64,000 nucleotides of DNA from Theodoxus fluviatilis (GCA_034096865.1 JAWQFJ010028907.1:7501-71500), one strand, 5' to 3'. Positions 39,301 through 52,829 are shown, counted from the first letter of the stretch. The notes: generated by a model not told the origin, from the sequence alone. Translations and numbers: made by a program.

Positions 39301-41155
39301 CTTCTATTTCCTCGTCAGCCTCCACACACAGCACGTAATCATACATACATACATACATACATGCATGTGCACGCAAAGTCTAAAATATTTCTATTTCATC
39401 CTCTGATATCCTCAAAAATATAGAAATTCAGTCTTTGTCAAAAATACATTTGTGATAACAATACATCAGGACACCAAACCTCTTGAGGATACAGAAATAT
39501 TAACTCAAATGTGCATGACAATTAAAATTTAAAGACCCAATGCACCCAGTTGCTTCCCTGGATACTTGGGGCCACCCTCAGGTGCACTACATGTACTAGC
39601 GCAGGCTCAGAAAACCCAGGAGTTACAGGTTCCAGCTGATGAGGGGGTTGTTGAGCTGCTCCAGCTGTGTAATGTCATCTCTTGTTTGGCAGAGATGACA
39701 TCATATTTCTGATGCAGTCCAGAATGAGCAGGGTGTGTACAGAAAAGCATGCTTCACACAAAATGAAGCCATCATGCATTGGTCTTTTAGTCTAGAGAAA
39801 GTATAATAATAATTTGTTTTCAGAATCAGAACTTGACCTCAAGTTTAAGAAATTGTTGCAGAAAGAAACAAGAAGGGCAAAGCCCATACGACTCACATGC
39901 TTGAACTTGACCTTTATATGACCGTGACCTTCAAGGTCAAGGTCAAACAACAAAACCTACCAATGACATCATACACAAAGAAATGCTTTACACATTTTTC
40001 CTACCAAAATACATGTGACCTTGACCCAAGGTCAAGGTCATCCAAGGTCATGCAACACAAAGCTGTTAATTCAAGACATAGGAAGCACAATGGTGCTTAT
40101 TGGCACTTTCTACCATGAGATATAGTCACTTTTAGTGGTTCACTACCCCATTTTGGTCACATTTCATAAGGGTCAAAGTGACCTTGACCTTGATGATATG
40201 TGAACTAATGTGTCTCATGATGAAAGTATAACATGTGCCCCACATAATTATTAAGTTTGAAACAGTTATCTTCCATAGTTCAGGGTCAAGGTCACTTCAA
40301 AATATGTATACAATCCAACTTTGAAGAGCTCCTGTGACCTTGACCTTGAAGCAAGGTCAACCAAACTGGTATCAAAAGATAGGGCTTGCTTTGACCTATA
40401 TACCACTTGTAGCTAAGGTCGCCATTCTCAATAACGTGGGAGAAAATTGGGAAAATGTGAAAAATGACTTTTTGAGACCACATTTATGGCTCCTGTGACC
40501 AAGGTCAAGTCACTATGTATGTTTTTTGAGGCCTTGTCATCATACACCATCATGCCACATTTGGTGTTGATAGACTTAATAGTCTCCGAGAAAAATCCAA
40601 CGTTTAAGTTTTTTACGCCCGGACGGACGGACGGACGGACGACACGGCTCAGTACATAGACTCACTTTTGCTTCGCATGTGAGTCAAAAACCGAGAGCTG
40701 AAGGATGTGGCCTATCCAGGAACTCACCAGCTATGGCATGGACACTCTCCTCTGTGCCACAGAACTCCCGGAGCTGTGTGACGACCCACTCCACGCACGA
40801 GGTGTAGTCCACAGAGGCAGCACCCTCCTCGATGGCCTTGGCCAACTTCACCTCATCCTGCAGCTCCCCAGAGTAACTGGAACACAAATGCACACAGGAC
40901 TGTGACAGACAACTTTATCAACTATGTTATGAAAAAATATTTATTCACTACAATACAATTCCATCGAACATCTTTAGATTGAAGTCTTGTCAGAAGGTTC
41001 CCTGGCTTTATAACACTAGTACAAACATGTCATTGGTATGTGTTTTGTCTCCTTATTCCAAGCATTTGTTCCCTAAAGGCACCTGGTAAAGTTTCCCAAA
41101 CCATCTATTGACTTATCAGATGTGCATGTGTGTGCATGATCATGACTGTCCATTT

Positions 41156-41197
<42 letters not shown>

Positions 41198-44100
41198 GGC
41201 AATAGTAAGAAAGACTAAGAAGTAGCAGTTAGGATGGGAAGGCAGATGAAAAAGTGGGTGGGGTTGACGGAGGAGTGTGAGAAAGGATGTATTACAGCAC
41301 AACTTCATTTTTTTAAGTAACCTGCTCTGAATAAGTTTAACTGAAGTAATCTTCATTCTGACACATTGAATTTCCTGCCTAAACCTGGTCTACTATAAAA
41401 CGTCAATGTTTCCCTAGAATAAGCTTCCAAAAAGTAAGTTAGTCCCATAAACAACTTCCCAAACTCCTTGAGAATTATCAGCACAATTGTGAACTTGCCC
41501 TACTTTCATTTGTCACACAATTAAAGAATAATTTTGCATTATTGCAGTAAAAGCAACCCTTCTAAAGGTAATTTCCCCCTCCCCCCACCCCCCAAAACCC
41601 CTTCTTCTTTGGAACAAACTATGCACAACCAAGCTCAGACAAATCAGTTGAAAGCAAGCAAGCAGTTTACAGACTGCCACCAGTGGGTCAATGCATAAAG
41701 GCAAAAATTATTTTACTAGGCTGCATAAAATAACCTGTAATAACTAGTTCTTTAACTTTGAATATCGTACTGCAAGAGCAAATTAATCCTACAGAAATTG
41801 TGCCATATTATTGTTCTAGAGTATAAACTATAATGTACAAAATAATGGCCTTGTTGCAATTTTCTCAAAATTATGTTAACCTTCCAAAGACAGTTTACAC
41901 AAAAATTGTTCAGTTACATAAACAACAGAAAATTGAAAAAGCAAATTAAAAAACAAACAACAACAAAACAATAGATCGATTTGATCCCTAGTGATTGTTT
42001 GAAGTGCACAAAGTTCAATGAAGTCACAAAAAGACTCCTGAACCCTCTAATGAAACCTTCATTTAAACACAAAAATGAGACACAGAAGAAATTCCCTTGG
42101 GTAACATGAGTCTGCCATAACTTATCAGAATCAGGTGCCCATTTAGGCAAGTAGATTGAAAATTTACTTGTCCTACCTACAGCAAAATCCACTGCCCCAA
42201 AACATGTTTGCCCCATGACAGTAATCACACTAGTCAAATACATATCAGCATCTAAAATGTGTTCAGCATCAAACATGTAATATGATATATCATTATGAGA
42301 ATCAGGCAAAACTAAACAGGCGATTCGGAGGCTGCCTGCATGGCCACGTCATCGTGTCAACACAGTTTTAAAGCTGTTATTAGCTCTGGTTCTAAAATTA
42401 TATCACAGGAAAATTTGGTTGCCTGTTTGGACTAGTCTAAATAGACTTATCCTAGCCTGCGCAGAATATTTTGTTGCCCCTAGGAATTTGGTAATCACTT
42501 TGTCAGACACTGGACAAGGAAAATCCTGCTGTGATCATAATCAGTGCAGCAGTTTCTTGCAAAAGACAAGTGCATTGTTTCCCGTATGAACATTTGTGGT
42601 TGTTGTAGCATGTGAGAGAAAAACCTAAGCAACAAACTTTTTCCGACACCATATTGTCTCCTAAAATGAGAAAACCAAGCTACAAACTTTCTTTGTATTG
42701 ACTAGAGGATGACACACTGTGGAGAGTCCAGTAATACACACCACCTGAATTCAATTTCCAAGCTGCAGAGAGCATGCAACTAAACTTGGTGTGGATTCCT
42801 GTCACATTCAACTTGTCTGGTTGTCAGCTGGGTTGTGGTGAGAGAAATGTCCCAGTGACTTCACACACTCTGAGAACTCTAAAAAAAACTATCATGTCTT
42901 TCATATCCTCACATTATTTCCTTACACCAGATTGGTGCTACTTCAAAAATCAGTTACAACCCATTATATTGTCATACTATGAAGCTATAGATCTAAAATC
43001 TTTAACTGTTGTAAATAAGTGCAAATTATAACCCCCCCCCCCCCCCCCCCCCCACACACACACACAAATCAATCTATATTTTACTGTAGTATCAACTCAG
43101 TTATAGTTTGTTGCAAGCTTTCATTTGACAAGATGAGCAGCTTATGTTCCACATAGGTTAAATTGCAATATAAAATAGACATGAACTTGCATGTATCCTC
43201 TACCTTTTTGCAGAGTTTGGTGGCTGCCCTACAAGTGCCGTGTGAATAACTTCACTTCAAAGTTGACATATAGTTGCGAATGGCCATAATGTTGTCTGGA
43301 CACCATTATACACTGTTTCCCATCACCTCGCACTAGTTTATGCGGTTATACTGTTAAGTGAAGAGGTCTGATTTCCACCTTCAATCAAAATGAGGCCCTC
43401 TTTCTCACACACATCACTTCCCCTCTCTCCACCCCCAACCTCACCCTCCTTGTGCTGGGAAACTGTCGTCTGCTAAACTGACTGCTTTCAACCATCAATC
43501 AAGATAAGGCATGTCTTGCTGACCACTAACAACCACCCACACCCCTCCTCCTTGGACTAATTCAAGGTCATCAATGAAGAAGAGGCATGCCTCCTCTCTT
43601 AGTTTACCTTCACAACCTGTGTGAAGTTAATAATAATAATAATACAGACTATTTATAACGCACATACCTTCCCTAATAGCAAGCTCATGGCGTGTACAAT
43701 GATAAAGTCTACACTCATACAAAACATTCTAACACTCACATACTATACAATTGAAATAAAAAGAACAATTAAATACAATACAATTAATTAAGTAGCAGGC
43801 AAAACACGAAACATAAAAGAGGCGCCTTCACTGCTCGTCAGGAAAGACTGACCGGAACAGGTGTGTCTTGAGGGAGGTTTTGAACTGGGACATGGAATTA
43901 GAGTGACGGACAGGGAAAGGTAGGCTATTCCATGTTACAGGGCCGATGTAGGAAAAAGCTCGCTGTCCTTGGGTTATCTTTTTGCGACGGGGGACATTTA
44001 ACGTTTTGGTGTCTGCAGCTGAACGGTTATTTCTAGCGGGGGTGTAGACAGTGAGAATTTCTGTGAGTGCGTGTGGTGCAGTTTGATTGAAGAAGTTGAA

Positions 44101-45173
44101 ACACATAATGGCTAGCTTATACTCTATCCTCTGAGCGACGGGGAGCCAATGCAGTGCACGAAGTTTCATGATGTTGTCTTGAAGACTTTGTAAGATACAT
44201 GCATTGCCAACTAAAATAAATGGGCATACTCCATCATACCTTATCAATTTAAAATTAAGTCTTCTAACTCATGATCTGCATGAACTGTGGTCTTTTAAAG
44301 TGTCATGATGTAATTGTAAAGGCCAATAGCAACCAGTGATAATTTCATTACAATTTAAAAAATGTTATGGACACTGCATACATTTATACTTTTAAAATAC
44401 TTCTTTCAAAAAGGGGACACTAAAGCTTATTCTTCTGGCTTACATTTCATGTAAGAAAAATTTGACATTTTCTTAAACTTAAAAAATTAATAACTTCGTT
44501 AATATTCAACCGATTTTCTTTATCTTGGTATCATAATTTATGTCTCCACTCTTCCAAAAGTATTAAAATTTCATTTATTATTGCAAGTTGAAATTTTTTT
44601 AAACGTGTCTACGAATAATAATGTTATTACGATAATTATTTTACACGTGTTATCGTGAGTTTGTGCCAAAAGCAAAACCTCTTCCGTCCATACGTCGTCA
44701 TTATTAAATGTGGGGAAAATATCCTTTGAAACTAAAACTAAAAGGGACGAAAAATGTTATCAGCAACATTTTCGACAAATTACTGAGATTTTAACCCTAT
44801 CTGGTCCTCCTCGCCCGCTGCCGTGCTGGTAACAACCATTGCATGATAATGTTAATGTGCAGTTACTAATGAGCATGTGTTTCCATTGCCCTGGCGGAGA
44901 AATAAGCAAGAGTTGACACATCTGACAAAACAGCCAGAACATTAAAATTAACAACGTGGAAAAAGTCGTCATACAAGCATGCTTCAGAACGTCAGCAGAC
45001 AGATCGTGTGAACATGCTGACGTTGTGATTTCAGATACAACAACAAAAGCAATTACTCTTGCACAGTGGAAATCACGGTTAGCCGACAATAAATCACATT
45101 CATGAGGCAAAATACGAAATGCTTTCTAGTACCCAAGGTCCTCCAACGCGTCAAGAATGTCGTTTTTCTCCAT
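36387..45173 (-). CDS. FAM98: FAM98 family protein, first three exons
   Basis: Exons in coding order: 45173-45133 (MEKNDILDALEDLG, donor GG|GTACT), 40876-40728 and 36446-36387. Phases match exactly (2, then 1, then 1). Exon 2 encodes YSGELQDEVKLAKAIEEGAA and then SCVEWVVTQLREFCGTEESV. Exon 3 gives PGEGDDNFLMELGAFLREYG. These fit the conserved N-terminal FAM98 domain (DILDSLEDLGY ... L..AI..G ... W...QL...C..EE ... F..E...FL.E..CPY). FAM98 proteins associate with the tRNA-ligase/DDX1 complex and PRMT1. The exon 1 donor is GTACTAG, weaker than usual. Later exons (CPY...TSG onward, about 250 residues) were not found between 36386 and 30343, where RAB14 begins. The A/B/C paralogue question does not apply to an invertebrate. 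The name is well supported; the gene is incomplete here. Confidence 0.85.
36462..36617 (-). repeat. 39-bp minisatellite beside the FAM98 exon 3 acceptor
   Basis: Four copies of a 39-bp unit (CAGTCATCGAGTAAGTCTCA, then GTACCACACACCTCATTGC). It ends 15 bp from the first base of exon 3, just upstream of its TTTTGTGTTCAG acceptor. Confidence 0.9.
36625..38480. other. FAM98 intron 2, no gene seen
   Basis: No coding signal. It holds a CATA/CATG simple tract at about 38030-38080. The stretch nearest 38480 may be the 3' UTR of the LINE that follows. Confidence 0.4.
38483..39240 (-). mobile_element. R2-group-like LINE, C-terminal fragment
   Basis: Two minus-strand frames in order. At 39240-38830: KVCARCGFASETVSHLLNGY, then KRHNRVVEIVNRAVREAN. 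At 38764-38483: VSVPFDAFLDNCYQAKFDKY then IPLCLEIQKLGF. The first resembles the CCHC motif (C-x2-C-x8-H; the final Cys is lost), the second the 'D-V-x-x-P ... K-x-x-KY' restriction-like endonuclease of R2/NeSL-type LINEs. The frame breaks near 38770-38830. CATA repeats bound it on both sides (38036, 39343). Confidence 0.6.
39867..40684 (-). mobile_element. AAGGTCA-rich element, copy D
   Basis: A full-length inverted copy with the same ends as copy C. Its left end (GCATGTGAGT, 40684) lies only 43 bp from the FAM98 exon 2 donor at 40727, so the insertion is within intron 2 close to the splice site. Confidence 0.85.
41159..41196 (+). repeat. CA microsatellite
   Basis: About 18 CA units in FAM98 intron 1. 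Confidence 0.9.
41200..43025. other. FAM98 intron 1, no gene seen
   Basis: AT-rich DNA, no coding signal or recognisable repeat beyond short simple tracts. Confidence 0.4.
43031..43066 (+). repeat. Poly-C run with CA tail
   Basis: About 24 C residues followed by (CA)n. Confidence 0.85.
43627..44247 (-). mobile_element. L2-type LINE 3' end
   Basis: The minus frame (44247-43828) contains LRALHWLPVAQRIEYKLAIM, then TVYTPARNNRSAADTKTLNVP, RAFSYIGPVTWNSLP and FKTSLKTHLFR. This is the conserved C-terminal block of L2/CR1-type ORF2 ('LHWLPV..RI.YK ... P.R..RS ... R.F...GP..WNSLP ... FK..LKT.LF'). It is followed by a short 3' UTR ending GCGTTATAAATAGTC with (TTA)n at 43629-43644, as in L2 elements. 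It may be the partner of the SINEs at 9896 and 12115, whose tails look similar. Confidence 0.8.
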
Positions 45174-45289
45174 CACTGATGGTGCAATGGCACTAATCAA
45201 CGATCAACCGGAACCTCGAGGAGCCACGCACTTTCAATTTTAGCCAATCAGGGACGAGTTCGGTAGTAGCGGCAGATCTAACCATCATC
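45174..45289. promoter_or_regulatory. Bidirectional FAM98 / PSMD8 promoter region
   Basis: Only 116 bp separate the two start codons, which diverge. The stretch contains ACCGGAA (45207-45213), an ETS-type core, and CCAAT within AGCCAATCAG (45244-45248), and no TATA box. These are common in bidirectional housekeeping promoters. Transcription start sites are not known, and 5' UTRs must lie in this interval or be spliced. Confidence 0.7.
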
Positions 45290-48237
45290 ATGGCGTCTCT
45301 CAAAGATATTGTTGTCATGTATCAGAATCTGAAGCGTGAATGGGAACGAAAACCACCCAATCTCGACAAATGTGGGGAACTGTTGTCAAAATTGAAGGTG
45401 AGAATGACTTTAGATGAGTATTTTATGTAGTTTCTCCTCTCCGATTTTGTTATGACTCCCTTGATTTGTTGCAGTGTCACTCCAACGTCCAAGTTGGAGT
45501 CCAACTGTGTGTTGTGTAAATTTATTCTGCTTGCATGCAAAATTCCCGTTCATCGCATTGTGAAAGAGGAAAAGTACCTTTAATTCGTATGCATCATGGA
45601 ACTTCTTAACAAGAGTAAGTGGTCGTAAGGAATGCTCAGCTAGTTCGGTGGAGTGCATGATTGACTGAATTCCTTGGCTTGACACTACCTGAGTGATCAA
45701 GATAAATGCAAAGAAGCGTGCGATTGAGCAGCACCAATATCGGCATTTCCATATTCTGGTTTTCAGAAACTGAGAATGTCAATAAAATTTGTTAAACTGG
45801 TTACGTTAACAGGCGTGGAAGGATGTATTACAAAATCAAAGAACCCCAGTATATATCGACTATCGTGTGTTCCTCGAGCTTGCTGCAGTCATAATGATTG
45901 ATGTTGCCTACTGTAACTTGTGAAGAATGGCAAGAAAACTCCATGACAGTGTGAGAGAAAGAAAAATCTTCAGCTGCATTCATCTAAGAAATAATTATAC
46001 TTGAGCAGTAAGCTCACCTATATTGTACATGTGGAATAAAACGCACTTGTAATTGCCTGCTCAGCCAGAGTTGACCAAAAGCAGCCAGACTACCAAGGGG
46101 CACTGGGACATGATGATGGTGACAATGATGATGACAGTGATGATGATGATAACAGTGATGATAATGATGCAGACATTTGTTTCATGGTATGTACCTATCC
46201 TGGCCCCACCAGCCTCAAGTGCACTTAAGGAACATTAACATGAACAAAGTGCACAGAGATTTTTAAAGAAAATATATTTATTTCAACTTTTAGATGTTGA
46301 CTTGTAAATACAAGAATGATAAAATGGAAGAAGAAGAAAAAAAGTGGAAAACTCTCAATAGCCATGCAGTTGTGCACGTGTGTGTACACATTCACACTAA
46401 ATTCAACATGCTCATGCATAGGCGGGCACACACTTGATGACAGTAAACACTTGAACATAAAACAAAACAAACAAACAAACAAACAACCCTACTGCAAGAA
46501 AGATAGATCAGTAAAGAAAAAGATATACTTATCACCTTCATATTATAAGCAGGGAGGGCAGTACAGTTAAACTTCTATTTTACCACCCTCTTTTAAATGA
46601 CTTCCTCTTGATTGCGACTTGAAAAAATTTAACAGATGTATTTTCCTATCAAAATAACCTCTCTTAAACGACTTCCTCCAAAACACAACTTGCGACCGTC
46701 AATCTTCGGCATTTTAACGACTTTTTGACCTAGATTTCCCCAAACTACAGTTCCTTTAGCGGCACATGCAACTGCAGTTACTGTCCATTCTAAAACGACA
46801 GCTTTTGCGAGTGCTGTTATGCACACTTAGTGCAGTAGGAGTTACTTCATGTTCTGTAAGGATTGTCTGCCGTCCAGTGACATCTCCCAAGACCAAGCGA
46901 CTTGTGGTCAAGGGGCAGACAACTTTCATGCATTACGGAATAACGCTTTCGTCCGAAAGAGAAATGTTAAGCTTCATAATAAACTTGTTGCACAAGTTTC
47001 GCTCTGCATGAGATAACTGTCTGAAATTTCCAGCCATCGCGTGTTCAACAGTTTGAGTCTCATACCCATAGGTAAAAATAGTATCAACTCGCAGCAAGCG
47101 AGCTGCCGCGCCAGTGACTGAAGAGGCAGAGGCTGATACTGGTGACCTGGTTTTCGATTTTGCTGCGAACGTGTCTGCATCGATTTACAGGTGGCCAGGA
47201 GGCAAAGGCTCCTCCAATGGCAGCACTGACAGTGACCGTGGTGGTCTGGCATTCGTCAGGTTAAAGTTAAAATTAGGTTGAAGTTAGGTCAACTTTCCTG
47301 TTGGCCATTCAATTAGCATGGAGTTAGGGTTAAAAAAGAACGAAACGATCAAGTAAGCAGTTCAGGGATCATTACAGCGGTATCATCTATTAGTATATTT
47401 CAACAAAAAAACCCTTAAAGACATTAATCAAGTAAGGTGCCCTTGAAACAGCCGGAAACTTTGCAGCCAAAATTGAACCTATGTAAGTCACCTAATCGGT
47501 TACATCATTTGCAAGTAGCAGTTGTATACATGTACATTATATCATGCAATATATCAGCCTCTTCAAAGTTCCTTTATCTCCTGTATTCTGCTCATACGTA
47601 TGGTTTTTAAAAGTAGAATAGGAGGTCTAGCTTACTCCAAGTTAACAGTAAAAAGATGTATTGTCCATGTATTGCATTGTGTTTTATGTTGGGATTATTC
47701 CTATATATAATACATTCTGTTCATTTTATTCAATTCTCCTTACCTCCATTTTACGACTCCCTCCAAATTACGACCTGATTCGGTAGGTTTTTCAAAGGTC
47801 GCAAAATAGAGGTTTTACTGTATATGACACCAAATTCATGATGGCGATGCAAAGCTATATCATGTCATGTCTTATCTAAATCTTACACCTGCCCCTGTAT
47901 CCTGTGTCAGTGTGTTGTAATGGAGGACAGGAAGAGGTGACTGGTAGTAATGACAACAAAGGTGAGTTTGACATTTCTTCACCATCCTGCCATTATTTAT
48001 TATGCAAGTGATAGTTTTATGGGTAATTATGGTAATTACCATGCTTTTTCTCACTGCTTTGACTAATTTGTTTGATAAAAACTGGAGATTTTTCACCTTG
48101 TGCTCATCAGAACTTGTCTGTTGCAGATTGCAATGACTGGGGTTACCTTCCTCCCTACAGATGAAATCAACCCTTCCAAACAGGAACTTCTGATTGCTCG
48201 TAAGATATTTTATTAATGTGTGCGTGTGTGTGTGTGT

Positions 48238-48280
<43 letters not shown>

Positions 48281-48315
48281 GTGTATAATGTGAATGAGAT
48301 GTGTGTGTGTATGTG

Positions 48316-48365
<50 letters not shown>

Positions 48366-51300
48366 CATATGCTTACTGTCAAATTGAGAACTAAAGCTGT
48401 ACTGTTTGTCAGTTACTGGGTCTAATTTCTCTTTTTAAGAACTGGGAAATTAAAAGAGAGATGAGATTAATTTTGGACAGATTGGTATGCAAATTGTTTG
48501 ACCATTGAGGGAATGAGAAGGAAATGCAAACTTGGAGGAATGCTGTTACAGGTGACATGTTGGAGATAGGAGCTCAGTGGTCCATTGCCAAGATGGACAT
48601 CCCCTCCTTTGAACGCTACATGGCACAGCTGAAGTGTTACTACATGGACTACAAGTGAGTAGTACTACTAGTGCTGAAGTGTTACTACATGGACTACAAG
48701 TGAGTAGTACTACATGGACTACAAGTGAGTAGTACTACTAGTAGCCTGCATCTTGGTGTGAGTAGTACTACTAGTAGCCTGCATCTTGGTGAGGAAAAAA
48801 AGAAGAAAGAAGGTGTGGTTACAGTAACATGGCCCCAGAAAATAGTGTTGGTAAGTTGTCCTGAACTAGCCATATTAAACATTTATAATCAAGTTCTCTT
48901 TTGCTGAAAACACTTTTTGAAACGTAAATAGTGGATTCCCCGAGTGCTGTAGGGCAGAGAAGATGGGATGGCACACTGTTTGTAGTTTACTGTCAATTTC
49001 TTTATATTTTAATTTTTTAAATTTTGCATGAGCAGGGTCGGTTGGGTTACTGTAACCACAATAAAAAATCTAATAATGACCAAGGAATCACAAGGTATGT
49101 GCACAGTGTAATACACTGTAACCAAGGAATCACAAGGTATGTGCACAGTGTAATACACTGTAACCAAGGAATCACAAGGTATGTGCACAGTGTAATACAC
49201 TGTAATCAAGGAATCACAAGGTATGTGCACAGTGTAATACGCTGTAATCAAGGAATCACAAGGTATGTGCACAGTGTAATATGCTGTAATGTTGTTCTGA
49301 GAATAATTATTTGTACAGTTAGTTAAATCTGTAGTTACAGCTTTAAAAGTTCCCAATACAGAGCTGAACACCCTATACATATAGAGGACAGACAGAAAGT
49401 GTTATATCCAAGTGATGAATAAAGCCATGTAGTTTTTGTGAATAGTTTAGTTATCCCATTCTCACAGTTTACATACTGTTAGAGCTCTGGCATTTGAATG
49501 GGAAGGTCACAGGGTCTGGGAGTCCTTTGAGTCGGGCTCGAGTGCCCCAGTCCTTCATGCTTCAAAGAATAAGAGGTCTGTGTGCCTTATTTGAGTTGGG
49601 CAAGTCTGGAGGGTTCCTGTTTGCTTTGAACCTATCCCCCTTGCCTCTGTCTCCAAGACAGCCGCAGGCAGACCTTTGATGTCGTCCCCATAAAGCCCTT
49701 AGCACAGGAAATGTCAGAGGACAACTGTAGAAGTCATGAGTTAAGAAGAGTTGTGCCCCTTTGATTATTGGCCCCCAAAGATGGATGCTTGTTGTTGTTT
49801 GCCTGTGGTTTCATTGATCACCATCGAATCTAGGAAAACAATGAGCACACTGTGATAATCATTTTATTTATAGTTTATCAAATGCTGACATTTCACTGAT
49901 CTCAGAAACATTGTTTAGTGTTCAGGTTTCAGTACAACCTCATTTTGTGTTCAGGTTTCAGTACAACATCATTTTGTGTTCAGGTTTCAGTATAACCTTG
50001 TTTTGTGTTCAGGTTTCAGTACAATCTTGTTTTGTGTTCAGGTTTCAGTACAACATCATTTTGTGTTCAGGTTTCAGTATAACCTTGTTTTGTGTGCAGG
50101 TTTGAGTACAACCTTGTTTTGTGTTCAGGTTTGAGTACAACCTTGTTTTGTGTGCAGGTTTCAGTACAACATTGTTTAGTGTGCATGTTTGAGTACAACC
50201 TTGTTTTGTATTCAGGTTTCAGTACAACCTTGTCTTGTGTTCACGTTTCAGTACAACATTGTTTTGTGTTCAGGTTTCAGTACAACATTGTTTTGTGTGC
50301 AGGTTTCAGTACAACATTGTTTTGTGTGCAGGTTTGAGTACAACCTCATTTTGTGTTCAGGTTTCAGTACAACATCATTTTGTGTTCAGGTTTCAGTATA
50401 ACCTTGTTTTGTGTTCAGGTTTCAGTACAATCTTGTTTTGTGTGCAGGTTTCAGTACAACATTGTTTTGTGTGCAGGTTTCAGTACAACATTGTTTTGTG
50501 TTCAGGTTTCAGTACAACATTGTTTTGTGTGCAGGTTTGAGTACAACATTGTTTTGTGTGCAGGTTTGAGTACAACATTGTTTTGTGTGCAGGTTTGAGT
50601 ACAACATTGTTTTGTGTGCAGGTTTCAGTACAACATTGTTTTGTGTGCAGGTTTCAGTACAACATTGTTTTGTGTGCAGGTTTCAGTACAACATTGTTTT
50701 GTGTGCAGGTTTGAGTACAACATTGTTTTGTGTGCAGGTTTCAGTACAACATTGTTTTGTGTGCAGGTTTCAGTACAACATTGTTTTGTGTGCAGGTTTG
50801 AGTACAACATTGTTTTGTGTGCAGGTTTGAGTACAACATTGTTTTGTGTGCAGGTTTGAGTACAACATTGTTTTGTGTGCAGGTTTGAGTACAACATTGT
50901 TTTGTGTGCAGGTTTCAGTACAACATTGTTTTGTGTGCAGGTTTCAGTACAACATTGTTTTGTGTGCAGGTTTGAGTACAACATTGTTTTGTGTGCAGGT
51001 TTCAGTACAACATTGTTTTGTGTGCAGGTTTCAGTACAACATTGTTTTGTGTGCAGGTTTGAGTTCAACATTGTTTTGTGTGCAGGTTTGAGTACAACAT
51101 TGTTTTGTGTGCAGGTTTGAGTACAACATTGTTTTGTGTGCAGGTTTGAGTACAACATTGTTTTGTGTGCAGGTTTGAGTACAACATTGTTTTGTGTGCA
51201 GGTTTGAGTGCAACATTGTTTTGTGTGCAGGTTTGAGTACAACATTGTTTTGTGTGCAGGTTTCAGTACAACATTGTTTTGTGTGCAGGTTTGAGTACAA

Positions 51301-52794
51301 CATTGTTTTGTGTGCAGGTTTGAGTACAACATTGTTTTGTGTTCAGGTTTCAGTACAACATTGTTTTGTGTGCAGGATTCAGTACAACATTGTTTTGTGT
51401 GCAGGTTTCAGTACAATCTTGTTTTGTGTGCAGGTTTGAGTACAACATTGTTTTGTGTGCAGGTTTGAGTACAACATTGTTTTGTGTGCAGGTTTGAGTA
51501 CAACATTGTTTTGTGTGCAGGTTTCAGTACAACATTGTTTTGTGTGCAGGTTTGAGTACAACATTGTTTTGTGTGCAGGTTTGAGTACAACATTGTTTTG
51601 TGTGCAGGTTTGAGTACAACATTGTTTTGTGTGCAGGATTCAGTACAACATTGTTTTGTGTTCACGTTTCAGTACAACATTGTTTTGTGTGCAGGTTTGA
51701 GTACAACATTGTTTTGTGTGCAGGTTTGAGTACAACATTGTTTTGTGTGCAGGTTTGAGTACAACATTGTTTTGTGTTCAGGTTTCAGTACAACATTGTT
51801 TTGTGTGCAGGTTTCAGAACACTGATTTTTATGCAATGTGTTTTTGCCTCAAGGGATGATCTGCCAGAGTCCACCTACAAGTACCAGCTCCTGGGACTCA
51901 ACCTGCTTTGCCTCTTGTCACAGAACAGGCTGGCTGAGTTTCACACCGTGAGTACATTTGTAGTGCCCGCATGTGTGTGCCTGCATGTGTGTGCTTGCAT
52001 GTGTGTGCTTGCATGCATCTGTGTGGTTTTTCACTGTCTGCCTTCAAAAACAGTACACTAAATTTAAGATAAAATTTTTCATGATGGATTTTTTAACATG
52101 CTTATTTTTTCATTTCTTTTAGAATGGAAATGGAATGTTTCACTGTATAATTCTTTTTTCTTTACAGCAGATTTTTTTCTCCAGTTTTGTAGTTTTCAAC
52201 AAAATTAAGAATTCATATACAATGCTGATATATATGTACCCCCTGTGGGTTGGGGGTAACAAGAATAGACTAACTGTGTCTCCCTATGTGATTCGTAAGA
52301 GGTGAATAACTAGGGACATGGTGACTTGATTTTGCATTTACTTGGAACCATTCTAATGATTTTCGTGCTTGATGGCTTTACATAATCTACAAAGGCTGAT
52401 AGGCCATCGACTCCATCCATCCATCCATCTGATATAATGGTACTTATGTTCTTGTTTAGTGTGCGAAGGCTTTTGACTAATTTTGAGAATGTATAATCCT
52501 GTTCTGCATTTGTATTGCCTCATTGTTATTGATTTATGAGAACATTCAACAATGGAAAAGAAACAAACCCTGAGAAAAATTCATTTGTGTCCGTCAGTAG
52601 CATGTGAATAGTAATGGAAGATGTCCTTTGTGTTTTTTAATCTCTACATCCTTTTGCTTTCTGCAGGAGCTGGAGTTGCTGCCAGTGACTGAGTTGCACA
52701 GCAATGTGTACATCAAGCACCCAGTCTCAATGGAGCAGTATCTGATGGAGGGCAGCTACAACAAGGTGTGTGTGTGTGTGTGTGTGTGGGTGTG

Positions 52795-52829
<35 letters not shown>

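Noticed and set aside
50625..51332. 235-residue minus frame ([10 protein letters not shown] repeats) in PSMD8 intron 3
   Set aside because: By-product of the 29-bp array on the antisense strand.
49912..51812. CRISPR array
   Set aside because: Repeats are contiguous with no unique spacers, and the DNA is clearly animal.
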